From Croceibacterium_B sp963811255 (GTDB lineage: Bacteria; Pseudomonadota; Alphaproteobacteria; Sphingomonadales; Sphingomonadaceae), in assembly GCA_963811255.1 (NCBI GenBank), contig CAWEQI010000003.1, positions 992,001 to 1,056,000 of the forward strand: a DNA stretch of 64,000 bases, read 5' to 3'. The notes under the pieces are model-generated. The model was not told where the DNA came from, ran no database searches, and worked only from the letters and a program-made list of their open reading frames with translations. The position numbers and the translations under genes are program-made. This document shows, in pieces, positions 25,685 to 34,727 of the stretch (positions within the stretch are counted from its first letter, which is position 1; the number at the start of each line of letters is the position of its first letter).

Positions 25685-27535
25685 ATGCCCGCTTACCGTT
25701 CCCGCACCTCCACCCACGGCCGCAACATGGCCGGCGCGCGCGGGCTGTGGCGGGCGACGGGGATGAAGGACGGGGATTTCGGCAAGCCGATTATCGCCGT
25801 GGTGAACAGCTTCACGCAATTTGTGCCCGGCCATGTGCACCTGAAGGACCTCGGTCAGCTGGTCGCGCGCGAGATCGAGGCGGCGGGCGGGGTGGCCAAG
25901 GAATTCAACACCATCGCAGTCGACGACGGCATCGCCATGGGCCACGACGGTATGCTCTACTCGCTGCCGAGCCGCGACCTGATCGCCGACAGCGTCGAGT
26001 ACATGGTCAACGCCCATTGCGCCGACGCCATGGTGTGCATCTCCAACTGCGACAAGATCACGCCCGGCATGCTGATGGCGGCGATGCGGCTCAACATTCC
26101 GGCGGTGTTCGTCTCGGGCGGACCGATGGAGGCGGGCAAGGTGGTGCTCGACGGCAAGGAGCAGTCGCTCGACCTGATCGACGCGATGGTCGCCGCCGCC
26201 GACGACACCCTGACCGACGAGCAGGTGACCACCATCGAGCGCTCGGCCTGCCCCACCTGCGGCTCATGCTCGGGGATGTTCACCGCGAACTCGATGAACT
26301 GCCTGACCGAGGCATTGGGGCTGTCGCTGCCGGGCAACGGCTCGCAGCTGGCGACCCATGCCGACCGCAAGCAGCTGTTCGAGCGCGCCGGGCGGCTGAT
26401 CGTCGCCCTCGCCAAGCGCTATTATGGCGAGGACGACGAGAGCGTGCTGCCACGCTCGATCGCCAGCTTTGCCGCCTTCGAGAACGCGATGAGTCTCGAT
26501 ATCGCCATGGGCGGTTCGACCAACACCGTGCTGCATCTGTTGGCCGCGGCGCAGGAGGCGGGCGTCGATTTCACGATGGAGGACATCGACCGGCTCAGCC
26601 GCCAAGTGCCGGTGCTGTGCAAGGTCGCGCCCGCGAAGGCCGACGTGCACATGGAGGACGTCCACCGCGCCGGCGGGATCATGGCGATCCTCGGCGAGCT
26701 GGACCGGGCGGGGCTGCTCAAGACCGCGCTGCCGACCGTGCACAGCCCGACCCTGGCCGACGCGCTCGACGATTGGGACGTCGGCCGCACGCGCAACAAC
26801 AAAGTCCACGAGTTCTACGCCGCGGCGCCGGGCGGGGTGCCGACGCAAGTCGCCTTCAGCCAGGCGCGGCGGTGGGAATCGCTCGACCTCGACCGCGAGG
26901 GCGGGGCGATCCGCTCGGCCGAGCACGCCTTCAGCCGGGACGGGGGGCTGGCGGTGCTCAAGGGCAACATCGCGCTCGACGGGTGCATCGTGAAGACCGC
27001 GGGGGTCGACGATTCGATCCTGATCTTCTCGGGACCGGCGAAGGTGTACGAGAGCCAGGACGCGGCGGTGGCGGCGATTCTCGGCGGGCAGGTCGAAGCC
27101 GGCGACGTGGTGGTGATCCGCTACGAAGGGCCGCGCGGCGGGCCGGGGATGCAGGAGATGCTCTACCCGACCAGCTACCTGAAATCGAAAGGGCTGGGGA
27201 AAGCCTGCGCGCTGATCACCGACGGGCGGTTCTCGGGCGGCACCTCGGGGCTGTCCATCGGCCACGTTTCGCCCGAAGCCGAGGAAGGCGGGGCGATCGG
27301 GCTGATTGAGGATGGCGACCGGATCGAGATCGATATCCCCAACCGGACCATCACCCTCGCCGTGTCCGACGAAGAACTGGCGCGGCGCCGCGAAGCCAAG
27401 GGCCCGGCTCCGTGGCAGCCCGCCGAGCCGCGCCCGAGGAAGGTCTCCGCCGCGCTGCAGGCCTATGCCGCGATGACCACCAGCGCCGCGCGCGGCGCGG
27501 TGCGCGATGTGACGCAAGTGCAGGGCAAGCGCTGA
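25685..27535 (+). CDS. ilvD: Dihydroxy-acid dehydratase
   Basis: A 616-residue enzyme of branched-chain amino-acid synthesis, converting dihydroxy acids to 2-keto acids. Cluster-binding Cys residues are C122 in SNCDKITPGM and C195 in the CPTCGSCSGMF motif (C189, C192, C195). The C-terminal TDGRFSGGTSGLSIGHVSPEA is the family signature. ATG 25685 matches the usual N-terminus and normal length; the frame stays open upstream only by chance. The stop overlaps the start of a small lipoprotein gene by one base. Confidence 0.97.
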   Translation: MPAYRSRTSTHGRNMAGARGLWRATGMKDGDFGKPIIAVVNSFTQFVPGHVHLKDLGQLVAREIEAAGGVAKEFNTIAVDDGIAMGHDGMLYSLPSRDLIADSVEYMVNAHCADAMVCISNCDKITPGMLMAAMRLNIPAVFVSGGPMEAGKVVLDGKEQSLDLIDAMVAAADDTLTDEQVTTIERSACPTCGSCSGMFTANSMNCLTEALGLSLPGNGSQLATHADRKQLFERAGRLIVALAKRYYGEDDESVLPRSIASFAAFENAMSLDIAMGGSTNTVLHLLAAAQEAGVDFTMEDIDRLSRQVPVLCKVAPAKADVHMEDVHRAGGIMAILGELDRAGLLKTALPTVHSPTLADALDDWDVGRTRNNKVHEFYAAAPGGVPTQVAFSQARRWESLDLDREGGAIRSAEHAFSRDGGLAVLKGNIALDGCIVKTAGVDDSILIFSGPAKVYESQDAAVAAILGGQVEAGDVVVIRYEGPRGGPGMQEMLYPTSYLKSKGLGKACALITDGRFSGGTSGLSIGHVSPEAEEGGAIGLIEDGDRIEIDIPNRTITLAVSDEELARRREAKGPAPWQPAEPRPRKVSAALQAYAAMTTSAARGAVRDVTQVQGKR

Positions 27536-27888
27536 TGCGGTTGGCGGCGGGGCTCGCCCTGCTGCTGGGGGCATGTTCGCCCAATGCCTCCGGGGCGTCG
27601 GAAGCGGGCGTCGAACTCATCGATTGCGCAACAGGCGGGGCGGCCGATTTCACCCGCGCCTGCCCGGTCGAGAGAGGGGTACAGAACGGCGATCCGGTGC
27701 TGGTGGTGCACAATCCGAACGGCGCGTTCCGGCGGTTCATCGTCCTCGACGGCGGCCAAAGCGTGACTGCGGCCGATGGCGCCCAGGCGCTGGCTATCAC
27801 CGGCAACGGCAACGGCCTGGAGGTGAGCGTCGATGGCGATCGCTATCGTTTCCCGGCGAAGATGCTGCGCGATGCTGCCGGGCAATGA
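27535..27888 (+). CDS. Small predicted lipoprotein
   Basis: A 117-residue protein with a lipoprotein signal (LLLGAC, lipidated Cys at about residue 14). The compact mature domain contains two further Cys residues (in IDCATG and RACPVE), which could form a disulfide, and it is rich in short beta strands. I do not recognise a family. It starts inside the ilvD stop (TGATG) and its end overlaps the NAD(P)HX repair gene by 17 bases, so it sits in an operon between two metabolic genes. Function unknown. Confidence 0.7.
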   Translation: MRLAAGLALLLGACSPNASGASEAGVELIDCATGGAADFTRACPVERGVQNGDPVLVVHNPNGAFRRFIVLDGGQSVTAADGAQALAITGNGNGLEVSVDGDRYRFPAKMLRDAAGQ

Positions 27889-29263
27889 GCAAATCCTCAC
27901 CGTCGCGCAGATGCGCGCGGCCGAAGAGGCGCTGATCGCCGGCGGCGAGACGGTCGACAGCCTGATGCAAGTCGCCGGGAAAGGCGCTGCCGAATGGGTT
28001 TGGCGCGTCGCCGCCGGGCGCCCGGCGACGGTGCTGTGCGGACCAGGCAACAACGGCGGTGACGGTTATGTGATCGCCGAGACTTTGCGCCGGCGAGGAT
28101 TGGCAGTGACGGTGGTCGCGCCGGTCGAGCCGAAGACCGGCGCGGCGCAGCGCTCGCGGGCGGCGTTCGGCGGAACCATCGCCGAGCGCGGCCACGGGGG
28201 CGTGTTCGTCGATTGCCTGTTCGGCAGCGGATTGACCCGGCCCCTCGGTCCCGAGCTGGCAGGGCTCCTGCGCGATGTGGCGCGGCACCACCACTACCGC
28301 GTCGCGATCGACCTGCCGAGCGGGGTCGAGAGCGACAGCGGGGCGCTGCTCGACCAGGACTTGCCACAGTACGAGCTGACGGTTTCGCTCGGCGCCTGGA
28401 AGTTCGCCCATTGGCTGATGCCAGCGATGGCAACGATGGGCGAGCGGCGCCTGGTGCCGATCGGCGTGGCGTCGGTGCCGGGCGCGGCCGAGCTGATCGC
28501 GCGGCCGCACTTCACCGCTCCCGCCGCAAATGCGCACAAGTACACGCGCGGGCTGGTGCTGGTGGTCGGCGGTCCGATGGCAGGCGCCTCGATGCTGGCC
28601 TGTGAAGCGGCTACCCGCGGCGGAGCTGGGGCGGTCAGGCTCGCCTCAGACCAGCCGCATCCTTCGGTGCCCGCCGACGTCATTCTCAAGGACCAGCCGC
28701 TTGCCGAATTACTCGCCGACGAGCGGACGAATACGGTGCTGGTCGGCCCCGGGCTGGGGCGCGACGATGCAGCGAAGGAACGGCTCGCGAGTGTGCTGGC
28801 TGCCGATTTGCCGGCGGTGGCGGACGCCGATGCCCTTACGCTGCTCACGCCAGACCTGGTCAGAGGCCGCTCCGCCCCGCTGATCCTTACTCCCCATGCC
28901 GGCGAAATGGCGCGCCTGGCGAAGAGCTTCGGAACCGAAGGCGAAGGGAAGATTTCCCAAACGAAAGCGCTGGCCGCGGCGACGAAGGGGGTGCTGGTCG
29001 CCAAGGGGCCGGACACGGTCGTTGCCGCGCCGGACGGGCGGACAGTGGTTGCACCGTCACCGACCAGCTGGCTCGCCGTGGCCGGGACCGGCGACGTTCT
29101 CTCGGGCATCGCCGCGAGCCGGCTTGCCGCTCGGCATGATCCGTTCGCCGCCGCCTGCGAGGCGGTTTGGCTGCATGGCGAAGCGGCGCGGCAGACGGGC
29201 CCAGCGTTCGTCGCCTCCGATCTGGCGAAACATGTCTCGGGGGCTTACGCCGCCGCGTTGTGA
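27872..29263 (+). CDS. nnr: Bifunctional NAD(P)HX epimerase/dehydratase
   Basis: A 463-residue fusion that repairs damaged nicotinamide cofactors. The N-terminal epimerase (about 1-215) interconverts NAD(P)HX epimers and shows CGPGNNGGDGYVIAETL. The C-terminal ADP-dependent dehydratase (about 225-463) restores NAD(P)H and shows VLVGPGLGRD, LILTPHAGEMARL and LAVAGTGDVLSGIAA. ATG 27872 lies inside the 3' end of the lipoprotein gene. The downstream RNA methyltransferase overlaps by 4 bases (GTGA). Confidence 0.93.
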   Translation: MLPGNEQILTVAQMRAAEEALIAGGETVDSLMQVAGKGAAEWVWRVAAGRPATVLCGPGNNGGDGYVIAETLRRRGLAVTVVAPVEPKTGAAQRSRAAFGGTIAERGHGGVFVDCLFGSGLTRPLGPELAGLLRDVARHHHYRVAIDLPSGVESDSGALLDQDLPQYELTVSLGAWKFAHWLMPAMATMGERRLVPIGVASVPGAAELIARPHFTAPAANAHKYTRGLVLVVGGPMAGASMLACEAATRGGAGAVRLASDQPHPSVPADVILKDQPLAELLADERTNTVLVGPGLGRDDAAKERLASVLAADLPAVADADALTLLTPDLVRGRSAPLILTPHAGEMARLAKSFGTEGEGKISQTKALAAATKGVLVAKGPDTVVAAPDGRTVVAPSPTSWLAVAGTGDVLSGIAASRLAARHDPFAAACEAVWLHGEAARQTGPAFVASDLAKHVSGAYAAAL

Positions 29264-30456
29264 GCGAAGCTGAAGAGATCGTCCGCGTCGCCGCGAAAGG
29301 CGACGGCGTCACCGCGTCGGGCCGCCACGTGCCGCTGGCTGCGCCCGGCGACAGAGTGGACTCGAGTGGCGCGCTGCAGCCGGGCCCGCACCACGCCACG
29401 CCACCGTGCCGCCACTTCGGCACTTGTGGCGGGTGCCAGCTACAGCACCTGGACGAGCAGGCCCTGGCGGGGTTTGTGCATGACCGGGTGGTGCACGCTG
29501 CCGAGGCGCAGGGGCTCGAGCCAGAACTTGTCGCGCCGGTGCACCTGTCATCCCCGCGAAGCCGGCGCCGAGCGACTCTGCACGCCGTTAACGGCGGCGG
29601 ACGCCCGCTGATCGGCTTTCGCGAACCGCAGTCGCACCGGGTGGTCAACATGCGCGAATGCCACGTGTTGGCGCCCGAGCTGTTCGCGCTGGTCGAGCCG
29701 TTGCGGCGGATGCTCGGCGGGCGACGCGGCAAGTATGCGCTGGCGATCGAGTTGGCGCTGCTCGATCCGGGGATCGATTGCGCGATCTCGGGGCTTGAGC
29801 TCAAAGGACTCGAGCAAACCGAGGCGCTGCTCGATTTCTGCCGGGGCCAGGCCCTTGCCCGGCTCGTTCTCGACCAGGGCTTTGGACCCGAGGCGCTGTG
29901 GGAGCCCGAACCGGTCAGCGTCACGCTGTCGGGCGTCGCCGTGCCTTATCCGCCGGGCGCGTTCCTGCAGGCGACGCGCGACGGCGAGGCGACACTGGTC
30001 GGCGCCGCAGTCGAGTGGCTCGCGGGCGCCGGCCGGATTGCCGACCTGTTCTCGGGCCTCGGGACCTTTGCGTTCGCACTTGCCGATGGTGCTGCGATCC
30101 TTGCCGCCGAAGCTGCGCGCGACGCGCATCTCGCCTGCAAGGCCGCCGCCGCGCGCATAGGCTCGCCGGTCGAGGCGGTTCACCGCGACCTGTTCCGCAA
30201 TCCGCTGCGGGCGGAGGAATTGCGCGGCTTTGCCGGGGTGGTGCTCGATCCACCCCGCGCCGGAGCGCGCGAGCAGGTGGCGCAGATTGCGCAGAGCGGT
30301 GTCGAGCGGGTGGTCTATATCAGCTGCAACCCATCGAGTTGGGCGCGCGACGGGGCCATGCTGACGCAAGCCGGCTATCGCCTCGCCGAACTTCGTCCGA
30401 TCGGCCAGTTCCGCTGGTCGACCCACGTCGAACTGGCGAGCCTATTCGTCCGCTAG
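29260..30456 (+). CDS. TrmA/RlmD-family RNA m5U methyltransferase
   Basis: A 398-residue class I methyltransferase that methylates C5 of uridine in 23S rRNA or tRNA. N-terminal cluster Cys residues form CRHFGTCGGC (C-x5-C-x2-C) with a fourth Cys further on. The SAM-binding region is IADLFSGLGTFAFAL, and the catalytic Cys lies in YISCNPSSWARD, where the family has SCNP. GTG 29260 overlaps the previous stop by 4 bases and begins the conserved part. The protein is short because the N-terminal TRAM domain is reduced. Whether the target is rRNA or tRNA cannot be told. Its 3' end overlaps the convergent hydrolase 1 gene by 15 bases. Confidence 0.88.
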   Translation: MSEAEEIVRVAAKGDGVTASGRHVPLAAPGDRVDSSGALQPGPHHATPPCRHFGTCGGCQLQHLDEQALAGFVHDRVVHAAEAQGLEPELVAPVHLSSPRSRRRATLHAVNGGGRPLIGFREPQSHRVVNMRECHVLAPELFALVEPLRRMLGGRRGKYALAIELALLDPGIDCAISGLELKGLEQTEALLDFCRGQALARLVLDQGFGPEALWEPEPVSVTLSGVAVPYPPGAFLQATRDGEATLVGAAVEWLAGAGRIADLFSGLGTFAFALADGAAILAAEAARDAHLACKAAAARIGSPVEAVHRDLFRNPLRAEELRGFAGVVLDPPRAGAREQVAQIAQSGVERVVYISCNPSSWARDGAMLTQAGYRLAELRPIGQFRWSTHVELASLFVR

Positions 30457-31224
30457 AGCGGCAAGGATTTGTTCAAGCAGCCACTCGCGCGAGGCGCCGT
30501 CCGAATAGGCGTGATCGGCGCCCGCACAGCGGGCGAGGCGCGGGTCTCGCTCATCCCAACCGGCGAGGAATGCCTGACCGGTCCGATCGCGCTCGGCGAC
30601 GAGGATCCGCACCGGGCCGGCAAAACCTGTCAGACCGGCGGCCATCTCCGCGGCGAGACCGCTGGGCGCCGAAGCGCGTGTCGCGGCGTGCCGTATGCTG
30701 CGCATGAGATCGCCGATGTTCACCTTCCCCGTCGCCAACCGCAACAGCTCGCGCGGGTTCTTCAGCTTGGCGGCATAGCGCGCGCGGATCGCCGAGGGCG
30801 GGGGCGGGGGGTCGGCGTGTTCGTCCTCGTAGGTCCAGGGGTTTGACAGGACCAGCCCGTCAAAGCCTTGCCCGCCGGACAGCATCAGTGCGCTGGCCGA
30901 ATCGCAATTGCCGAACGCCACGACACGCTTGAGCAACGGACAATGCGCGCGGAATGCCGCGAACGCGGCGGCGATGTCCTCGGCTTCGTGGCGGAAGCCC
31001 ATGTTGACCCCCTCGCTGTCGCCGACACCGCGGCGGTCGAAGCGCAGCACGGGGTGGCCGGCGGCGGCGATTTGCGCGGCGAGCTGCGCCTGATTCGAAA
31101 AGGCGCCGGCGCGAGTCTCGTTGCCTCCGGAGACGATCAGCAGGCCAGTTGTGCCCGGCGTTGCATCGAGGGTCGCGGCAAGCGTGCTGCCGGCGCAATC
31201 GACCGCGAAGTGGCGACGGCTCAT
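30442..31224 (-). CDS. Exosortase A system-associated hydrolase 1 (alpha/beta fold)
   Basis: A 260-residue alpha/beta-hydrolase of the type found beside XrtA loci. The nucleophile elbow reads GNCDSAS, so C107 rather than Ser is the likely nucleophile. DRRGVGDSEG precedes it, and a C-terminal His lies in GADHAYSDGASREWL. A Cys nucleophile suggests transfer or thioester chemistry rather than simple ester hydrolysis; this is inference. It overlaps hydrolase 2 by 4 bases and is the last gene of the minus-strand arm with the acyl carrier protein. The substrate is unknown. Confidence 0.85.
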   Translation of the reverse strand: MSRRHFAVDCAGSTLAATLDATPGTTGLLIVSGGNETRAGAFSNQAQLAAQIAAAGHPVLRFDRRGVGDSEGVNMGFRHEAEDIAAAFAAFRAHCPLLKRVVAFGNCDSASALMLSGGQGFDGLVLSNPWTYEDEHADPPPPPSAIRARYAAKLKNPRELLRLATGKVNIGDLMRSIRHAATRASAPSGLAAEMAAGLTGFAGPVRILVAERDRTGQAFLAGWDERDPRLARCAGADHAYSDGASREWLLEQILAALADE

Positions 31225-31883
31225 GCCAGCTGCTCCATCGCCACAATCGCCGCCAGCGCGTCGGACTGTTTCGGGTCGTAGTCCGGTTCGGCGCGCAGCC
31301 ACAGGCCGGGGCCGCCGATGTCGGCTTGGGCAATGTCGCGCTGATTGCCCGAAGCCGGCAGCTCCGCTTCGGCGAGGGCATCGATCATCTCCGCGCCGAG
31401 CCGGTATCCCGCCAGATCGAGCCCGCTCTGGCGGCCAACACCGAGCAGCCGGTCGCGATCGTCGTCGCGGCCCGCCTCGCGCGAGGCGAGCACACGGGCG
31501 CGCAGCAACGCGCGAAGTTGCGAACTCGCGGCCAGCGGGGCGTAGCGCCAGCCGGGCAAGCTGTCGGGGGCAATGTTGGCGCCTGCCCGGATCGCCAGCA
31601 CATGGGTTGCCGAAAAATGCCACGCCGCCTCGGCCGCCTCAGCGCGCCAGGACTGCAGCGTCTGCTGTTCGAGCGGCGCCAGACTTTCGTTGCAGCCGGG
31701 CAGGTCGGGCAGGAAGCTGTCGATGTCCGAGCCGTCGAGGCGGCGCATCACCTCGATGGTGAAGTGGCGCAGCTTGTTGCTCTCGTCGAACCAGGCGGGG
31801 AGCACCAGCACGCGGTGGGCGCGGCCCTTGTCGAAGGCGACGGCATATTCCTCACCGGCAGGCGTGGGCCAGGTGGCGATCAC
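31221..31883 (-). CDS. Exosortase A system-associated hydrolase 2-like protein
   Basis: A 220-residue protein that fits the shorter, degenerate hydrolase 2 paired with hydrolase 1 in XrtA loci. It keeps LPAWFDESNKLRH, equivalent to the oxyanion-side motif, and PDLPGCNES. The nucleophile elbow is replaced by AIRAGANIA with no Ser or Cys, so it is probably not catalytic alone and may be a partner of hydrolase 1. It overlaps that gene by 4 bases and follows the acyl carrier protein by 9 bases. The assignment rests on position and these motifs. Confidence 0.7.
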   Translation of the reverse strand: MIATWPTPAGEEYAVAFDKGRAHRVLVLPAWFDESNKLRHFTIEVMRRLDGSDIDSFLPDLPGCNESLAPLEQQTLQSWRAEAAEAAWHFSATHVLAIRAGANIAPDSLPGWRYAPLAASSQLRALLRARVLASREAGRDDDRDRLLGVGRQSGLDLAGYRLGAEMIDALAEAELPASGNQRDIAQADIGGPGLWLRAEPDYDPKQSDALAAIVAMEQLA

Positions 31884-31892
31884 GGGCTGGTG

Positions 31893-32207
31893 TCAGGCGC
31901 CGCGCTTGGCCTGCACGAAGGCCAGCAGCGCGCCGTAGGTCTCGAGCATTTCGCCGTCGACTTCGTCGTCCTCGATGACGATGCCGAGGCGGTCCTCGAC
32001 TTCGGTCAGCAGCCCGGCGACGGCCATCGAATCGAGCTCCGGCAAATGGCCGAACAGGCCGGTGTCAGGGGTGAAGGCGGCGACGCGGTCGGCGGAAAGG
32101 CCAAGCACGTCCTGCATCACCTGGCGCAGCACGGCATCGGCATCGGTCGCGGCGGCGTCGCTCGTCATTGTCGGATCCCTGTCCAAGAGGGCGGGAGCGT
32201 TAGCCAT
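31893..32207 (-). CDS. Acyl carrier protein, exosortase A locus
   Basis: A 104-residue acyl carrier protein. The phosphopantetheine attachment Ser is S60 in LPELDSMAVAG, followed by the acidic helix TEVEDRLGIVIEDDEV. It would carry an acyl or aminoacyl group as a thioester for the neighbouring ligase, decarboxylase and transferases. ATG 32207 overlaps the upstream acetyltransferase by 8 bases and has AAAGGT at the right distance; an internal ATG at 32168 would give a more usual 91 residues and is possible. It is distinct from the fatty-acid ACP, which would not be encoded here. Confidence 0.88.
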   Translation of the reverse strand: MANAPALLDRDPTMTSDAAATDADAVLRQVMQDVLGLSADRVAAFTPDTGLFGHLPELDSMAVAGLLTEVEDRLGIVIEDDEVDGEMLETYGALLAFVQAKRGA

Positions 32208-33186
32208 GGGCGTTACCTTTCACAAGTTCATGCATGCGAGCCCTGGCGATGGCCGGCCAGTTGCGGGGATCGCCCGGGCGCCAACACTGGAGACGGTAGC
32301 GCGGGCGGGCATCGTCCATCCAGTCACGCTTGTAGCCGTCGTCGCCGGTGCCGAAGTCGACCAGGTCGACACCGTCGCGGTCGATTACGCGTTCCATGAG
32401 TGCGGCGGTGAGGGTGGTGCCGGGGGAGAGCGGCTTGGCGCTTTCGCGGTGGGCGAGCTTGTGGATGTAGGCGGTGCCGTCCTCGACGGTCCAGAACTGC
32501 GCGGCGACCGCTTCGCCCTGGTGGCGGGCGACGGCCAAGCGGATGCGGCCGGCAGCGCCCTCGGCCTTGGCGAAGGCCCGCAGCAGGGCCGGATCGCCTT
32601 CCTCGGGCTTCCAGCTTTCGGCGTAGATGTGTTCGTAGGAGTGCCAGATATCTTCATTGAAAGACGCAGAAATTTCAACTTCCACCTTCTTCGCCTTGCG
32701 CTTGAGGGTGGTCCGCAGGGGCCCGGGACGTTCGGCGAGATAGTCGGCATAGCTGCGCCCGCCGACGGCCAGCACGCGGTTCGTGTCGCACGGTTGGCGG
32801 ACGACCCACCAGCCGGCGCGGGTGAACGCGCGTTCGATTTGGCGCGCGGTGCCGTCCTCGTCGGGCAGGCGATCGAAAATCAGGTGCGATGTCTGGGCGG
32901 CGAGCCCCTCGGCGAGGGCGATCATTAGGCTGTCGAGCGAGCCGTAAGGCGTCGCCAGCGGCCGCCAGGTGAAGCCGTACCAGTTGAGCAGCGACTCGAG
33001 ACGGCGGCCGATGCGGCGCAGCGGCAGCACGACCGCGCCCGAGCCGTCCTCGGCGACGGCATAGAGCGGCTGCGGCTGCGTGGCTTCGAGGCGCTCGAAC
33101 CACTCGCGGCGCGCGAACGGGCCGTTCGCCGCCAACGGCTGCGCTTGCACATCCTTAACACTGGCGTGATAGCTGATGGCCGTCAC
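32200..33186 (-). CDS. GNAT/FemAB-type acyltransferase, exosortase A locus
   Basis: A 328-residue protein of the BioF2-like/CelD-like acetyltransferase type, with two GNAT-like halves. The C-terminal half (about 160-300) includes LRTTLKRKAKKVEVE, EAVAAQFWTVEDGTAYIHKLAH and the FGTGDDGYKRDWM segment common to this group. It probably transfers an acyl or aminoacyl group, perhaps from the acyl carrier protein encoded just downstream. The start is GTG 33186 with AAGG upstream. Its 5' end is only 25 bases from the divergent ligase gene, so its promoter must lie inside the ligase coding region or be shared. Confidence 0.8.
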   Translation of the reverse strand: MTAISYHASVKDVQAQPLAANGPFARREWFERLEATQPQPLYAVAEDGSGAVVLPLRRIGRRLESLLNWYGFTWRPLATPYGSLDSLMIALAEGLAAQTSHLIFDRLPDEDGTARQIERAFTRAGWWVVRQPCDTNRVLAVGGRSYADYLAERPGPLRTTLKRKAKKVEVEISASFNEDIWHSYEHIYAESWKPEEGDPALLRAFAKAEGAAGRIRLAVARHQGEAVAAQFWTVEDGTAYIHKLAHRESAKPLSPGTTLTAALMERVIDRDGVDLVDFGTGDDGYKRDWMDDARPRYRLQCWRPGDPRNWPAIARARMHELVKGNAHG

Positions 33187-33211
33187 CGACTGCCTTCCCT
33201 TCGGAGCCCCG

Positions 33212-34727
33212 ATGCCCCTGCCGCCCGATCCCGTTCCCCGGCCGCTCGACCATCTCGCCGACCGCGGGCGGGACGAGGACCCGGCGCTCGTGCTGCGCGG
33301 CGAAGCGCTTAGCTACAAGGCCTTAAGAACCCGTGTCGGCGCTCTGGCGTCATGGTTGGCGGCGAAAGGCTTCGAGCCGGGCGCGCGGGTGGCGAGCTGG
33401 GCGGCCAAGGGCGAGCTGACATGCCTGCTGCCCATCGCCGCAGCGCGGGCGGGGCTGGTCCATGTGCCGGTCAATCCGCTGCTCAAAAGGGCCCAGGTGG
33501 CGCATATTCTGGCCGACAGCGGCGCGAGCCTGCTACTCGGCACGCCGGCGCGGCTGGCCACGCTTGAGCCGGACGACGTGCCTGCGAGCTGCATCGTGTT
33601 GGAAGAGCCGTTTGTTATCGAGGCGGTTCATGGAATGAACGACTTTCTGCCGCCATCGGAAGCCGATACCGATGCGCTGGCAGCGATCCTCTATACCAGC
33701 GGCTCGACCGGGCTGCCCAAAGGGGTAATGCTGAGCCACGCCAACTTGTGGCTCGGGGCCGTCAGCGTGGCGCATTACCTCGGGCTCGAGCGCGATGACG
33801 TCGTGCTGGCAGTCCTGCCGCTGTCGTTCGATTACGGCCAGAATCAGCTGCTCTCGGCGTGGTATGCCGGGGCGAGCGTGGTGCCGCTCGATTACCTCAC
33901 GCCGCGCGACGTCACCAAGGCGTGCGAGCGCCACGGCGTCACGACGCTCGCCGCAGTGCCGCCGCTCTGGGTTCAGCTAGTGGAGCAGGACTGGCCGACG
34001 GAAGCCGTGGCGCCGATGCGGCGTCTGACCAACAGCGGAGGGGCGCTGACGGTGGAGCTGGTGCGCGGCTTGCGTGGGCTGTTCCCGCAGGCGCGTCTGT
34101 TCCCGATGTACGGCCTCACCGAGGCGTTCCGTTCGACTTATCTCGATCCGGCGCTGGTCGATACGCACCCGATCTCGATGGGCAAGGCGATCCCGTTCGC
34201 CGAGATCCTGGTGATCGGCGACGATGGCCGTGTGACGTCAGCCGGGGAGGAGGGCGAGCTGGTGCATTGCGGGCCGCTGGTGGCGCAAGGGTATTGGCAG
34301 GATGCTGCAAGGACTGCCGAGCGGTTCAAGTCGGCGCCCACAGAGTCGCAATATGGCGGCACCGCGGTATGGTCGGGCGACCGCGTGACGCGCGATGCGG
34401 ACGGGCTGCTCTATTTTGCCGGGCGGCGTGACGCCATGATCAAGAGCGCGGGCAACCGCATCAGCCCGCAGGAGATCGAGGAGGCGGCGCTGGCGACCGG
34501 GTTGGTCGCCGAGGCGGCGGCGGTCGGGCGTGAAGGACGATCGCTTGGGACAGGCGGTGCTGCTGGTGGTGCGGGGAAGCGGGGACGAGGCGGGCTTGCG
34601 CGCGGCGCTCAAGCGCGACTTGCCCAATTTCATGCAGCCGCACGAAATTCGTTGGGTCGAGTGGATGCCGCTCAACCCCAACGGCAAGATCGATCGGGTG
34701 GCACTGCAGGCGGAGACGGTCGGGTGA
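33212..34727 (+). pseudogene. AMP-forming acyl-CoA ligase, exosortase A locus, with +1 frameshift
   Basis: An ANL-superfamily ligase that would activate a carboxylic acid as an adenylate and load it on CoA or the neighbouring carrier protein. The P-loop YTSGSTGLPKG is at residues 161-171, MYGLTEAFRSTY follows, and the C-terminal hinge region has AGNRISPQEIEE. At 34526-34528 a GGG appears where GG is needed to stay in frame. The true C-terminus, with LPNFMQPHEI and the catalytic Lys in NPNGKIDR, continues in the +1 frame to TGA 34727. Without the extra base the protein would be 504 residues. As written, the frame runs on into the decarboxylase. The start is ATG 33212 with GGAG upstream. Confidence 0.85.
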
